A stretch of DNA of 64,000 bases from Leucobacter chromiireducens subsp. chromiireducens (GCF_016758255.1 NZ_QYAD01000003.1:310001-374000); one strand, 5' to 3'. Positions 43,364 through 52,563 are shown, counted from the first letter of the stretch. A program made the numbers and translations. The notes: a model not told the origin generated them from the letters alone.

Positions 43364-44397
43364 AAAGCGCTATTCTCCCCGACAACGTCACCATCCGCCC
43401 TGCTGAGCTCGACGTACACACGATCATCGTGCGAGAGCGTCAGCGCGAGGTCTCCGACGAACACGTTGAACTGCTGCAGGCGTCGATCGCTCAGACCGGC
43501 AAGCAAATCGTCCCTATCGCGGTGTCTGAGCGCCCCGGTGGAGCACTCGTCCTGATCGATGGAGCGCACCGTCTTGAAGCGGCAAAGCGCGATGACCGGT
43601 CGATGATTCGTGCCGAGATCTACTCCGGCCTCGAAGAAGACCATGAGAACGTACTTGAGTTCGTCACAAACCGTGCGCGGCGAGATCTTTCGCCTGCGGA
43701 GATCCTCACAGCTTGGGAGACCTTCGACCTTCCGCTCTATGAGCTGCGAGCTCGAGAAAAGCAAGCGAGCGCAGGCCTTGAGACTCTGGCAGTTCGCGGC
43801 CAGATCGCCCATTCCCCGCTTACTCCTGACAGGAGTAAGCGGGGAACAGAGTCGGCTGTCTCGATCCGAGCGGCTGCCGTGGAGAAAACCGGTCACAAGC
43901 CCGAGTGGTTGGACAAGGTTCGGACGATCAGGGATCTCGCGTCCAGCGAAGCCGCACCCGCGCAGGTGCGAGAGGCTGCGCAGCGCGGGTTCGAGAAGCT
44001 CCAGAGTTCCACGGCGAAAGTCGAACCGGTGTACAAGCAGGTGCAGAAGATCCACGAGGCGGTTCTGCAGGAGCAGGAGGATCCCGAGGAGCGGAAACTG
44101 CGGGCAGCGGAGAGGCGTTTGGATGAGGTCGTGCGAGACACCACGCTGTTCAAGGACCGCATGGAGGGCGATATCCGGGAGGTGCTGCAGCTTGCTGCGG
44201 GTCAGAGCCCTATGAGCCGTGAGATGCTCCGGTCGGCCCGCGTGGCTTTGGTCCATGCTTTGGCGGCGTTGGTTGTTGTCGAGTGCGAGGTCGACGGCTC
44301 TCGTGGTGAGGCATTGAAGCGAGTCGGGAGTGAGGTGACTTCGCTGCTCCACGCGCAGGCTGTGCGGCAGTTGGGTTTGGGGGTGCGTGATGACTGA
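43360..44397 (+). CDS. ParB/Srx-superfamily N-terminal domain protein
   Basis: 345 residues. The N-terminal 110 residues have the ParB-like fold: TIIVRERQREVSDEHVELLQ, then ASIAQTGKQIVPIAVSE, and LVLIDGAHRLEAAKRDD, where GAHRLEA replaces GERRxRA of classic ParB. RRDLSPAEILTAWE looks like the linker to an HTH. The rest is helical, with a coiled-coil-like Glu/Lys/Arg segment (residues about 225-270). It could partition, regulate or help transfer of the element. No ParA is in the window. A 35-bp perfect palindrome lies in its own coding sequence (43812-43846). Starts and ends overlap neighbours. Confidence 0.75.
   Translation: MKSAILPDNVTIRPAELDVHTIIVRERQREVSDEHVELLQASIAQTGKQIVPIAVSERPGGALVLIDGAHRLEAAKRDDRSMIRAEIYSGLEEDHENVLEFVTNRARRDLSPAEILTAWETFDLPLYELRAREKQASAGLETLAVRGQIAHSPLTPDRSKRGTESAVSIRAAAVEKTGHKPEWLDKVRTIRDLASSEAAPAQVREAAQRGFEKLQSSTAKVEPVYKQVQKIHEAVLQEQEDPEERKLRAAERRLDEVVRDTTLFKDRMEGDIREVLQLAAGQSPMSREMLRSARVALVHALAALVVVECEVDGSRGEALKRVGSEVTSLLHAQAVRQLGLGVRDD
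43812..43846. repeat. perfect 35-bp palindrome within the ParB-like gene
   Basis: TTCCCCGCTTACTCCTG, one central A, then the exact complement CAGGAGTAAGCGGGGAA. It encodes residues in the linker between the ParB fold and the helical half, where sequence is free to vary. Such size and symmetry are far beyond chance; it is a candidate centromere (parS-like), operator or transfer-related site. Confidence 0.85.
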
Positions 44398-45166
44398 GCT
44401 TGAGCGCTTTGATACTTGGCGGCAGCGCATGATTCTCACTGAGGTCGCCGACAACGGCGGCAACGTGCTCTCCACCGCGGAGGGCCTCGCGTTCATCGAG
44501 CAGCTGCACCAGTTTTTCGCCCCGCCGATGTTGGGCATCGCGCGCAGCTGGGGGTACGACGTTGAGCGCGACGAGGTCGTGAACATGATCCTGGAACGGC
44601 TCCTCACCACGCGCGGCGATTCGGAGCGGTGCCCTGCCCGTTATGCGGCGGCCGCTGAGTACCCGTGGGGGTACTTGTGGACGTGCACGCTGCGGTGGGG
44701 GCAGGAGATGTGGGGCACTCGTGGTGTTCCGCTCGAACATGCTGAGTTCATGCCAGCGCCGAGCAGCATGGATGAAGCGCCCCACACGTCGCTGGATGAA
44801 GTGGTGGAGCTCACCTTTTCGGTGGTGTCTCAGGTGATTGATTCGGAGTATCACCATCCGGTGCTCGAGCTCTTGGGCTGGCTTGCCGCGAACCCGCCGC
44901 AGCGGCTCTCCTACGACCGTGATGATCGGGTTGCAGCTCACCGGTTCTGCCCGTCGCTGACGAATGGTCAGGTGACTTCCGTTTTCAAGATTGCCCGTGG
45001 ATCTCGTCCGAACACAGCGGAAACAAGCCTGATGGGTCAGTTCCTGCTTGACCCTGATTTCCGGGTCTCGGAGTCGGGATCTCACGCCCGCGCGCTCACG
45101 CACTTCAAGAACGAGTTCCGTGCGGCAAGTTCCGGTCATACAAGCCTCGAAGATTGGATCGTATGA
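44390..45166 (+). CDS. hypothetical element protein with sigma-region-2-like N-terminus
   Basis: 258 residues. LHQFFAPPMLGIARSWGYDV and ERDEVVNMILERLLTT vaguely resemble sigma-70 region 2 (a helix with aromatic/Asp residues). Later helical parts do not match region 4. It begins four bases before the upstream stop-codon end and ends in ATGA overlap with the DUF2637 gene, so it is part of the same transcript. I do not recognise a family; the sigma resemblance is weak. Confidence 0.55.
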   Translation: MTELERFDTWRQRMILTEVADNGGNVLSTAEGLAFIEQLHQFFAPPMLGIARSWGYDVERDEVVNMILERLLTTRGDSERCPARYAAAAEYPWGYLWTCTLRWGQEMWGTRGVPLEHAEFMPAPSSMDEAPHTSLDEVVELTFSVVSQVIDSEYHHPVLELLGWLAANPPQRLSYDRDDRVAAHRFCPSLTNGQVTSVFKIARGSRPNTAETSLMGQFLLDPDFRVSESGSHARALTHFKNEFRAASSGHTSLEDWIV

Positions 45167-45978
45167 TGGCGAAGAAGCCTCCGCGCACTTGGACGCTCGT
45201 GGCGTCTCTCGGGGTCCCGCTCGCGATCGTCGGCATTTCGGCAATGGCAATCTCCTATGCCACGCTCATTGACGTCGCACGCGTGAACGGGCTGCCTCTC
45301 CCTGAACTGTTCCCGGTCCTGGTGGATGTGGGTACTGTGGCGACGATGATTGCTGCGGCTCAGTTTCGGATGCGTGGTGTTCCCGGTCGTTGGCTCGCCT
45401 ATTCCACGTTTGTGTTGCTCTCTGGCGTTTCGATCGTGGCAAACGCCACGCATGCGTGGCGTGCGGCAGACCTGACTCTCACGAGCCCGTGGGCGGCCGC
45501 GGTGCTCGCGTCGACGCCACCGGCAGCGCTCCTTGCGATCACGCACCTCGTGATGATGCTAGTTCCCGATGAGCGGGAGCGCACCAAGCTCCAGGCGCAG
45601 CGAGAACGCTCAGGGCTCAAAACTCATCGTGCAGACTCGTCACGAGGTTTCGCTTCACCACTCCACGCAGAGGTTTTGACGCAAGGCCAAAGCGAGCAAT
45701 CCCCAATGACAACAGCTTCAGAAAGTCCTGACTGGCACAAAATGAGTCACACCAAGCCGACGACGAACGTGTCTGCGGAAAAGTTCGAACATATCCGGGA
45801 CGAAACTCGCCAACGAGTGCTTCGCTATTTGGCTGAATACGGACAACGCCCAACCGGGAAAGACGTTGGCGAGTGGCTGGGAGGGAAATCCCCAAAGACT
45901 GGGCAACGGTTCCTGAAACAAATGGAACAAACGGGCGATCTCGATGGTGAAGACTCGAGGCCCCTCAAGGCCGCCTGA
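45163..45978 (+). CDS. DUF2637 (SpdB-like) plasmid-transfer membrane protein
   Basis: 271 residues. Four membrane helices in the first 130 residues (WTLVASLGVPLAIVGISAMA, ELFPVLVDVGTVATMIAAAQ, WLAYSTFVLLSGVSIVANAT, WAAAVLASTPPAALLAITHL) match DUF2637, the Spd-type family found on actinobacterial plasmids and ICEs and linked to spread between mycelial or cell compartments. The C-terminal 120 residues are soluble: RQRVLRYLAEYGQRPTGKDV continuing with GEWLGGKSPKTGQRFL is a winged-helix motif. It is the last gene of the overlapping operon. No membrane-bound ATPase follows, unlike in complete elements. Confidence 0.75.
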   Translation: MMAKKPPRTWTLVASLGVPLAIVGISAMAISYATLIDVARVNGLPLPELFPVLVDVGTVATMIAAAQFRMRGVPGRWLAYSTFVLLSGVSIVANATHAWRAADLTLTSPWAAAVLASTPPAALLAITHLVMMLVPDERERTKLQAQRERSGLKTHRADSSRGFASPLHAEVLTQGQSEQSPMTTASESPDWHKMSHTKPTTNVSAEKFEHIRDETRQRVLRYLAEYGQRPTGKDVGEWLGGKSPKTGQRFLKQMEQTGDLDGEDSRPLKAA

Positions 45979-46256
45979 GTTTCTGGTTCCGAATCCGCGC
46001 AGGTCTCAAGCACGGCCTTGTTGAACGCGCACATGAGCGGTGGGCCGATTTGGCGTTACAAAGGGCTCACCGCACGGCACCCATAGGGGGAAGCAAAGGC
46101 ACCCATGACAACCGGGACGGAGGTACCACCAAGAAGCGCGACCACGGGTCTATCCATTCCGATTCCCCTTCCGCAAAATTGACCGCTAGGTTTGGGTCCA
46201 CTGGGGATTGTGACCTCCATATGAACAAGGACTAAGAAAGATATGAGGGAGCCGGA
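45979..46256. other. intergenic region upstream of the OLD ATPase gene
   Basis: 278 bases, more A/T-rich than the operon before it. It contains TTGACCGCTAGG with downstream A/T-rich runs that could serve as a promoter for the next gene, and GAGGGAG just before the TTG start. No ORF or RNA supported. Confidence 0.5.
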
Positions 46257-48029
46257 TTGCCGATTGACGATTTCGAAGAGCGATTTCGACTGGACGACAA
46301 GCTACGCGGCGGTTCAGCCGCAGACTTCTCAATTCGAGTGAGAAGTGTCACAATTCAATCAGGAGATCCGATCAATTTTGCAGCAAATGGCGTCACGCTT
46401 GTTGTCGGCGGCAATAATTCTGGCAAATCAACGCTGCTGCGCCAGATGCACGAATCGATCACTGCATACTCACCTCCGGTCAATACCACTCCTGACCTGT
46501 TGACCAGGCAAGATATCCACTTCGGTGGCACTGAGGCAGACGCGCACGCCTGGCTGGCTCAGGGCAGTCATGTTGGAAGGCATGGATATCTGGTCCGGGG
46601 CAACGAGGTCAATCCGGGCATTGTCTCGCTTGTTATCAGCCAAGGAGATGGGCACCTACGGGAGTTGGGATTGGCATCCACTCTTGCTCCCAACGCACGC
46701 TCACGTTTCGAATCTGTAGCACCAGCGCCCCGGAGGGCTGATTTCACAGATCCCCCCACGCATGATCTTCACTACTTTGAGGACGATTCGAATTTGCGGG
46801 AAGAGCTCAGCGAGCATTGCAAGGCCATCTTCGGCTCAGGCTTGACGCTTGACCCCTTGAGCGGCTCCCTGCTGTTCCGCTATGGCCAGACCAGCGTAGA
46901 AGCGCCACTGATTTCCGACATCAGTGATGAGTATCGTCAGGACCTCGCCAAGCTCAGCCCGCTAGATTCCCAGGGGGATGGGGTGGCAGCCACTCTGGGC
47001 TTACTAATTCCCTTGCTGGCAGGTCGGACACAAATCGCGTTTGTCGATGAGCCTGAGGCATACTTACACCCACCGCAGGCTTTCAAGCTCGGGCGGATTC
47101 TTGCCTCCATTGCCGAGAAGCACAGCATTCAGTTGGTTGTGGCAACACATGACAAAAACTTTGTGGCCGGGGTTCTATCTGCTGAGGTTCTCGAAAAGAC
47201 AGTCGTTCGGCTGGAGCGAAGTGGCACGGAGACGACAGGGTACAAGGTGGACCCGGAGCAGCTAGAAGAGGTTTGGACTAGTCCGCTTCTTCGCCACAGC
47301 AATATACTAGATGGCCTTTTCCACAGAGCAGTAGTCGTTGCGGAAGACGCCCGTGATTGCCTGTTCTATTCCGCCGCGCTCGAGGCGGCCGCACCGCTTG
47401 AAAATGATTTGCTGCCCAGTGACGTCCTGTTCGCTTCGGCGAATGGGAAAGGAGGCATAGCTGAGATTGCAAGAATTCTCCAAGCCGCCCACGTACCTGT
47501 TGTTGCGGTCATGGACATGGATGCAGTTAACGACAAGGCATTCTTGAAACGAATTGTTGAATCGGTGGGCGGTAGTTGGACGGGGTCACTCGAACAGAAC
47601 TACCAGAAAGCGACCGCCGAGTTTCGTCAGCCCAGAAAGCCGCAAACCAACAGAACCGTTAACGCACTGATCTCCGGAGTACTCGAGGTAGCACCCGACA
47701 AGATCTTCACCGGAGAAACTAGAGACGCAGTAAAGGGAGTGCTGGCGTCAGAGAATCCTTGGGACGCCATAAAAAAATTCGGTCTACAGGGATTCAAAGC
47801 AGATCGGGGTGCCGCCAATGAGCTGCGTCAAGAACTCGCTGGGTCCGGTGTTCTACTTGTCCCGGTCGGTGAACTGGAACAGCTTGCGCCCGAAGTAACC
47901 GTCAAGAAGGGTCCCGGATGGGTGCTCGCGGCTCTCAAGCAGGGCGCACACTCAACGCCCTCTGTTGTCTCATTTGCCACAGAGATTTCTGACGCTGTTT
48001 CAAGAAGGGAAGCTGCTTTGGCGGGCTGA
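46257..48029 (+). CDS. OLD-family ATPase with Toprim nuclease domain (probable anti-phage)
   Basis: 590 residues from TTG at 46257 after GAGGGAG. The ATPase half has Walker A GGNNSGKST at 51-59, the signature-like LSPLDSQGDGVAATLG, Walker B AFVDEPEAYLHP at 261-272 and a His switch VVATHD near 295. The Toprim half follows at about 357: the acidic Glu363 in VVVAEDARD, and DxD (D420, D422) in VVAVMDMDA. This is the OLD/RecF-type arrangement of overcoming-lysogenisation-defect nucleases and GajA-type anti-phage proteins. No UvrD-like partner is beside it, so a class 1 (single-gene) OLD is indicated. It sits alone, with lower GC than neighbours, within an ICE-like region: cargo by transfer. Confidence 0.82.
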   Translation: MPIDDFEERFRLDDKLRGGSAADFSIRVRSVTIQSGDPINFAANGVTLVVGGNNSGKSTLLRQMHESITAYSPPVNTTPDLLTRQDIHFGGTEADAHAWLAQGSHVGRHGYLVRGNEVNPGIVSLVISQGDGHLRELGLASTLAPNARSRFESVAPAPRRADFTDPPTHDLHYFEDDSNLREELSEHCKAIFGSGLTLDPLSGSLLFRYGQTSVEAPLISDISDEYRQDLAKLSPLDSQGDGVAATLGLLIPLLAGRTQIAFVDEPEAYLHPPQAFKLGRILASIAEKHSIQLVVATHDKNFVAGVLSAEVLEKTVVRLERSGTETTGYKVDPEQLEEVWTSPLLRHSNILDGLFHRAVVVAEDARDCLFYSAALEAAAPLENDLLPSDVLFASANGKGGIAEIARILQAAHVPVVAVMDMDAVNDKAFLKRIVESVGGSWTGSLEQNYQKATAEFRQPRKPQTNRTVNALISGVLEVAPDKIFTGETRDAVKGVLASENPWDAIKKFGLQGFKADRGAANELRQELAGSGVLLVPVGELEQLAPEVTVKKGPGWVLAALKQGAHSTPSVVSFATEISDAVSRREAALAG

Positions 48030-48363
48030 CTCGAATCAGAAATTGGCTGTCCGGATCCCCGGCAGGAAGAGGGGCGCAAACGACGCAACAACAGCGTATT
48101 GGGCAAGCTGTTTTTGACCAAACACCTGTTGCTTTTCAGGGCCTCCCAATAGTGCTTTCGCGTCCATCAAGCGTGGCCTTTGGGCCGCTGACAAGATCTG
48201 GCTCTCAAGTTCCCGGTCGAGGCAACAAAGCAATACCGTCTGGCCGAAGATGAGGCCTTTGAAGTGGCATTTTCTCCGACACTGCGCGCATACGCGCTTC
48301 TTGATGGTGTGGGCCCCGGTAGATCGCCGGATTTGGCCCCAGCAATGTCAAGAAGGGCCTTTC
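48030..48363. other. intergenic region with a possible gene remnant, upstream of the adhesin
   Basis: 334 bases. In forward frame from 48192 a protein-like segment (LKFPVEATKQYRLAEDEAFE, then FSPTLRAYALLDGVGPG) runs into the adhesin start. It has no start codon or ribosome site and is preceded by TGA. It may be the 3' end of a transfer gene cut by the OLD insertion. AAGAAGGG before 48364 is the adhesin ribosome site. Confidence 0.35.
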
Positions 48364-51207
48364 ATGACTCAGAACAAGATCAACGGCGTGCCTTCGAAGC
48401 GCGCGGCGGTATCGAAACCAGCAACAAAGGTCGGGGCGATTGCCCTGACCGTGCTGGTGCTCGGTGGCGGGTTGAACGCGCAGGCCGCGTTCGCCACAGG
48501 TGGCGGTGGCGGTGGTGTCCCGGGCAGCGGTCACGGTAACTCCGGCGCCTGGGATCTCTACAACATGCAGTACGACTACCTGGACAACGGCCAACCTTCA
48601 CAGGGGACGATGCAGAATTCCACCGAGTGGTTCATCGCGAACTACGGTGGACCCGGTGGGCAGGAAGACCCTGCAGAAGGCATGGGTGCCAAGATGCAGA
48701 TCCGTGCAGCCTGCCAAATCGCCCTCGACCGCGCTGAAGCCCGCGGCGGCAATCAAGGCAAGTCACGCGTTGTGGGCATCATGTGGGCTGGTTCCTCGAC
48801 AAACGCGTGGGCGTCGTTCAGTTCTGCGGACAAGTCGTTCTTCCAGGAGCGCTGGGACCAGGCCGTCGTCGGTGCAGGGTTCCCCGGTGTCTACACCCAG
48901 GCGGCACCCTTCATGCAGAAATACTGGCCCGAAGCGCTCGCAGGTGGCGGGGCGAGCCCGTCCGCAGTGTGCATCGCGCTGAACCAGGACGAGCCGCCGC
49001 AGTCCTACAACCTCAGCGTCACCACGGACAAGAACGCCGACTTCACGATGTCCGGCGGCACGCAGGCCGTCGCTGACACCATCCACGCATCCAACGGCGG
49101 TTCCTCCATCAAGGAGAACATCGAAGCGCAGGTGATCCTCCACTGGGACGGTGTGGAAGGCAACGCGCGCACGGTCGCGAAGACCACGCAGATCTCGAAC
49201 CAGGGAGATACGAAGTCGCCGAGCTTCACCCCGGCTGATTTCGGGTGGTCGAGCTGGCCGCAGGGCACGTTCTGGTTCGACGTGATCGTGAACAAGCAGG
49301 GCATGATGGCGGGCGCCGTCAACACCCCTGATCGTGATCCGCGCGAGACGTGGAAGCTGAACCCGGTGAAGCCTGGCAAGGATCTCTGGGCAGCGGACAT
49401 GAGCCGCAATCTCACCGACCAGGACGTTCTGGCGTCCGGCATGATGCACAACGCCGTCATCACCGCGCAGCCCAACGGGTACGCGTCCGCGATGACGATC
49501 ACCGATGAGGTGCAGACCGACAAGGTCTGGATCGGGGCGAAAGGCAAGGACGTGGCCACCGCCGCGTACCTCCTCGACCCGGAGGGGAAGAAGGTCACCG
49601 GGGCAAAGATTCAGATCGGCCGCACAGGCGGCAAGGTCACCATTTCCGGGACCGTGACGGGGATCCCCGATAAGTTCCAGAACCGCGACTACAAGCTCGT
49701 TGTTCCCACCTACGTGCAGCCCACGAAGGCGGACTACACGATTCAGGACAAGTCGCACGTTTGCTACACCACCACCGGCAAGGACTGCATCGACGGCCCG
49801 ACCGAGAAGACCCGCAAGGTCACACCCACGCCCGACAAGGTGTGGGTGCTCGATGAGAATGGTGCGCTGACCGCCCGCGACCCTGACTGGACGAACCAGG
49901 CTGGCGCAGACGAGAAGGTGTTCCTCCAGGGCGACGCGGTCTCGGCGGTAGTGAACGGCAAGGTCAAGGGCAAGATGCCCTCGAACCTCGACAACTACCA
50001 GATCATCGATGATTGGACAAAGGCGGCGAAGTACGTCGATTTCTCCGACTCGAAGAAGGTGAACGTCTTCTACGAGACCGCTCCCGGTTCGGCGAAGTTC
50101 GACAAGGTCACCGACCAGTTCGATATCAAGGTGGCGGGCACCAAGACCACGGCGACGGCCAAGACTGCGTTCTTGTCCAAGACGAAGAACCTATCCGGCG
50201 ACCGGGCGGTCAAACTCGTCATTAGTGGCGAGTTCAGCACGGACTACGACACCCAGGGCGAGACCGTGGTGCTCCACAACAACGGTTCCGAGATTTGGAA
50301 CAACGAGGAAGTGCCCACGAACGAGCCGCCGGTGTACACCTGGACGCCCGACCCGAACAAGCAGGTACTCGGCTCCGCGGAAGAGAACGGCGACCACGCC
50401 CACGATGACATCAACGGCATGAACGTGTGGCCCGGGCAGAAGCTCGAGTACTCCCTCGGTATCGACCTGCGCATCCCTTCGAACACCGCCCGTGGCGTGA
50501 AGTCGCTCGCGGTGATGGACGTGTTCGATGCGAAGTTCACGCCCGACAAGGGTTCGGTGGAGTTCTGGGATTCCCGCGATCCGAAGAACCCGAAGCCGCT
50601 GCCGCGCTCCGCGTACAAGCTCACTTGGGACGATGCGGGACATTCTTGGACAGCAACGTTCACCGACAAGTGGCTCGCTGACAACCTGGGCCCGAACTCT
50701 GAGTGGCTGAAAAAGGGGTGGCTGACCGCCCGCTTCACCGGCACGGTGAAGAAGGACGCAGCGCCCGGTTCGACGGTGAAGAACCAGGGCTTCGAGATCC
50801 TCAACGGCGTCAAGACCGCGACCGAGATCCCCGAGGTCAACATTCCGAACCCGAAGCCTGACAAGGAAGACCTCAACACCGACCTGGTCGATATCGACAA
50901 GAAGGTCGTGGTGAAGGGTGACACCATCCTCTACCGACTGACGCTCGATGCGATGCCGTCAACGGACAAGCTCGCGTACAAGGTCCACAAGCTCGGCATG
51001 ACCGATGACTTCGACGAGGAGTTCTTGTCGCTGAACGCGGAAGACATCCGGGTCACGAACAAGGCCACCGGTGAGGACGTGACGGCGAAGTTCAACATTC
51101 AGGTCAAGGACGGCGTCGCGTACGTGTTCGCGAAGCAGGTCGACTCGGAGAACCCGAACGGGGATCTCATCAAGGGCGACCCGCAGCCGGCAGACCTCGG
51201 CAAGTAG
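48364..51207 (+). CDS. large surface adhesin, N-terminal part (interrupted by in-frame TAG)
   Basis: 947 residues to the TAG. A signal peptide (SKRAAVSKPATKVGAIALTV, then LVLGGGLNAQAAFA, cleaved near residue 44) opens it. A globular domain around residues 60-240 follows, then several extracellular beta domains containing VWPGQKLEYSLGIDLRIPSN and VVVKGDTILYRLTLDAMPST, which match SspB-related isopeptide-forming adhesin domains. Frame continues without a gap past the stop into sequence matching the same protein (51208-52533), so the intact gene should give about 1,390 residues. Such LPXTG-type adhesins are usual at the cell surface of actinobacterial ICEs, aiding cell contact. As it stands a secreted, unanchored fragment would be made. 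Confidence 0.8.
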   Translation: MTQNKINGVPSKRAAVSKPATKVGAIALTVLVLGGGLNAQAAFATGGGGGGVPGSGHGNSGAWDLYNMQYDYLDNGQPSQGTMQNSTEWFIANYGGPGGQEDPAEGMGAKMQIRAACQIALDRAEARGGNQGKSRVVGIMWAGSSTNAWASFSSADKSFFQERWDQAVVGAGFPGVYTQAAPFMQKYWPEALAGGGASPSAVCIALNQDEPPQSYNLSVTTDKNADFTMSGGTQAVADTIHASNGGSSIKENIEAQVILHWDGVEGNARTVAKTTQISNQGDTKSPSFTPADFGWSSWPQGTFWFDVIVNKQGMMAGAVNTPDRDPRETWKLNPVKPGKDLWAADMSRNLTDQDVLASGMMHNAVITAQPNGYASAMTITDEVQTDKVWIGAKGKDVATAAYLLDPEGKKVTGAKIQIGRTGGKVTISGTVTGIPDKFQNRDYKLVVPTYVQPTKADYTIQDKSHVCYTTTGKDCIDGPTEKTRKVTPTPDKVWVLDENGALTARDPDWTNQAGADEKVFLQGDAVSAVVNGKVKGKMPSNLDNYQIIDDWTKAAKYVDFSDSKKVNVFYETAPGSAKFDKVTDQFDIKVAGTKTTATAKTAFLSKTKNLSGDRAVKLVISGEFSTDYDTQGETVVLHNNGSEIWNNEEVPTNEPPVYTWTPDPNKQVLGSAEENGDHAHDDINGMNVWPGQKLEYSLGIDLRIPSNTARGVKSLAVMDVFDAKFTPDKGSVEFWDSRDPKNPKPLPRSAYKLTWDDAGHSWTATFTDKWLADNLGPNSEWLKKGWLTARFTGTVKKDAAPGSTVKNQGFEILNGVKTATEIPEVNIPNPKPDKEDLNTDLVDIDKKVVVKGDTILYRLTLDAMPSTDKLAYKVHKLGMTDDFDEEFLSLNAEDIRVTNKATGEDVTAKFNIQVKDGVAYVFAKQVDSENPNGDLIKGDPQPADLGK

Positions 51208-52533
51208 GCCAAGGCTGATGTCGACCCGATGCTCACCCCGATCATTGATCAGAAGCTGATGGGTCACCAGTACTTCATCACCCCTCCCACGAAGGTGATC
51301 AAGGACCAGGACGGCTACGTCATCAAGAACCAGGCCGTGCAGAACATCGAGAACTCGAACCAGCAGACCAAGATCGTTTCGAACCCGCTGAAGCAGATCA
51401 ACCCGGACAAGGACGTGGTCGCGAAGGCCGGCGGGAAGGACTCGATCGACGGCACCGAGATCAAGCTGAACTCGGAGTTCAACTACCTCCTGAACTCGTC
51501 CACGATCCCCGCTGATCGCGCGTACAAGGCGTCGCAGTGGTCGATCATCGACAAGTTCGACCGCGTGCACGATCAGTACACCGGCATCTGGGCGGTGTAC
51601 GCGAGCACCGACGTCTACGACGGTGAAGAGCTCGTGTTCAAGAAGGGTGATCTGATTCAGTCTTCCGAGACTATTCAGGCGGTTCCCGCTGACGGTGCAG
51701 AGACCGAGGCAGAGGCTCCGGTCGAGTACTTCAAGGCCGTGTTCGATGAGGAGAAGTACACCTTCAGCATCGAGGCGCTGCCCGCGTACCTCGATCTGGT
51801 GAACAGCCGCGGCGACCTCGAGCAGCAGTTCTCCGTCTACACGAAGATGATCCGTATCGCCCCTGCCGAGGAGGTCGTGAACGTCTTCGACGAGAGCTAC
51901 AACGGGGTCATCCGCAAGTCCGACAAGGTCGTGACGCGGACGCCGGAGAACCCAGCGATCGATATCGAGAAGTACACGCTCGACGAGGGATTGAAGAAGG
52001 GCGACCGCGACACGCTCGAGGAAGCCTACGGGCTGACGGTGACCGAGCTGAAGGAAGGCGTGAAGGTTGGGTTCCGCATCACCAACACCGGTGATGTTCC
52101 CCTCCAGAACGTGAAGTTCGGTGACGTCACGATCAATGGCACCAAGGGTGAAGTGGAAGACATCACCTGCGATCTGCCGGAGCTTGGGACGGTGAAGCCC
52201 ACGGACCTGACCACGCTCGCGGTTGGTGAGTCGATCGACTGCACGGGCATCCTCCAGGGGATGCAGAAGGGCGATATCCACACGGATAACGCCACGGTGA
52301 CCGCGGAGTCGGTGTACACGAAGAAGAAGGTCAGCGACGAGGATCCCTGGAACGCGAAGGCCCCCGAGAAGGATCCCGCACCGCTGGCAAAGACCGGCGG
52401 CGCAGGGCTTGCAGGCCTCGCTGGAGCTGCGATCGCGCTCCTGGGTGGCGGTGCAGGGCTCGCGTTCTACGCAGACCGTCGCGGCCGTGCCCGCAATCTC
52501 CAGGACGCGGAGAACGGAGGTGCGACTGAATAG
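51208..52533 (+). CDS. adhesin C-terminal part with LAKTG sortase signal
   Basis: 441 codons in the same frame as the preceding part, separated only by TAG at 51205-51207. An internal ATG at 51229 could in principle start a peptide, but no good ribosome site is seen, so this part probably depends on read-through or is silent. It holds further isopeptide-type domains (YVIKNQAVQNIENSNQQTKI with FNYLLNSSTIPADRAYKASQ) and a DUF11-like segment (KVGFRITNTGDVPLQNVKFG). It ends with the wall-sorting signal LAKTGG, a hydrophobic helix and RRGRAR. LAxTG is the signal used by class E sortases of high-GC actinobacteria. Confidence 0.7.
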   Translation, partial: AKADVDPMLTPIIDQKLMGHQYFITPPTKVIKDQDGYVIKNQAVQNIENSNQQTKIVSNPLKQINPDKDVVAKAGGKDSIDGTEIKLNSEFNYLLNSSTIPADRAYKASQWSIIDKFDRVHDQYTGIWAVYASTDVYDGEELVFKKGDLIQSSETIQAVPADGAETEAEAPVEYFKAVFDEEKYTFSIEALPAYLDLVNSRGDLEQQFSVYTKMIRIAPAEEVVNVFDESYNGVIRKSDKVVTRTPENPAIDIEKYTLDEGLKKGDRDTLEEAYGLTVTELKEGVKVGFRITNTGDVPLQNVKFGDVTINGTKGEVEDITCDLPELGTVKPTDLTTLAVGESIDCTGILQGMQKGDIHTDNATVTAESVYTKKKVSDEDPWNAKAPEKDPAPLAKTGGAGLAGLAGAAIALLGGGAGLAFYADRRGRARNLQDAENGGATE

Positions 52534-52563
52534 TACTTTCCCCTGATTCTCTTCCCCTAAGAG

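Noticed and set aside
43318-44610. 430-codon minus-strand frame across the ParB-like gene
   Set aside because: Antisense to a well-supported gene in an overlapping operon.
46050-46235. 61-codon frame between DUF2637 and OLD genes
   Set aside because: No ribosome binding site and low-complexity product.
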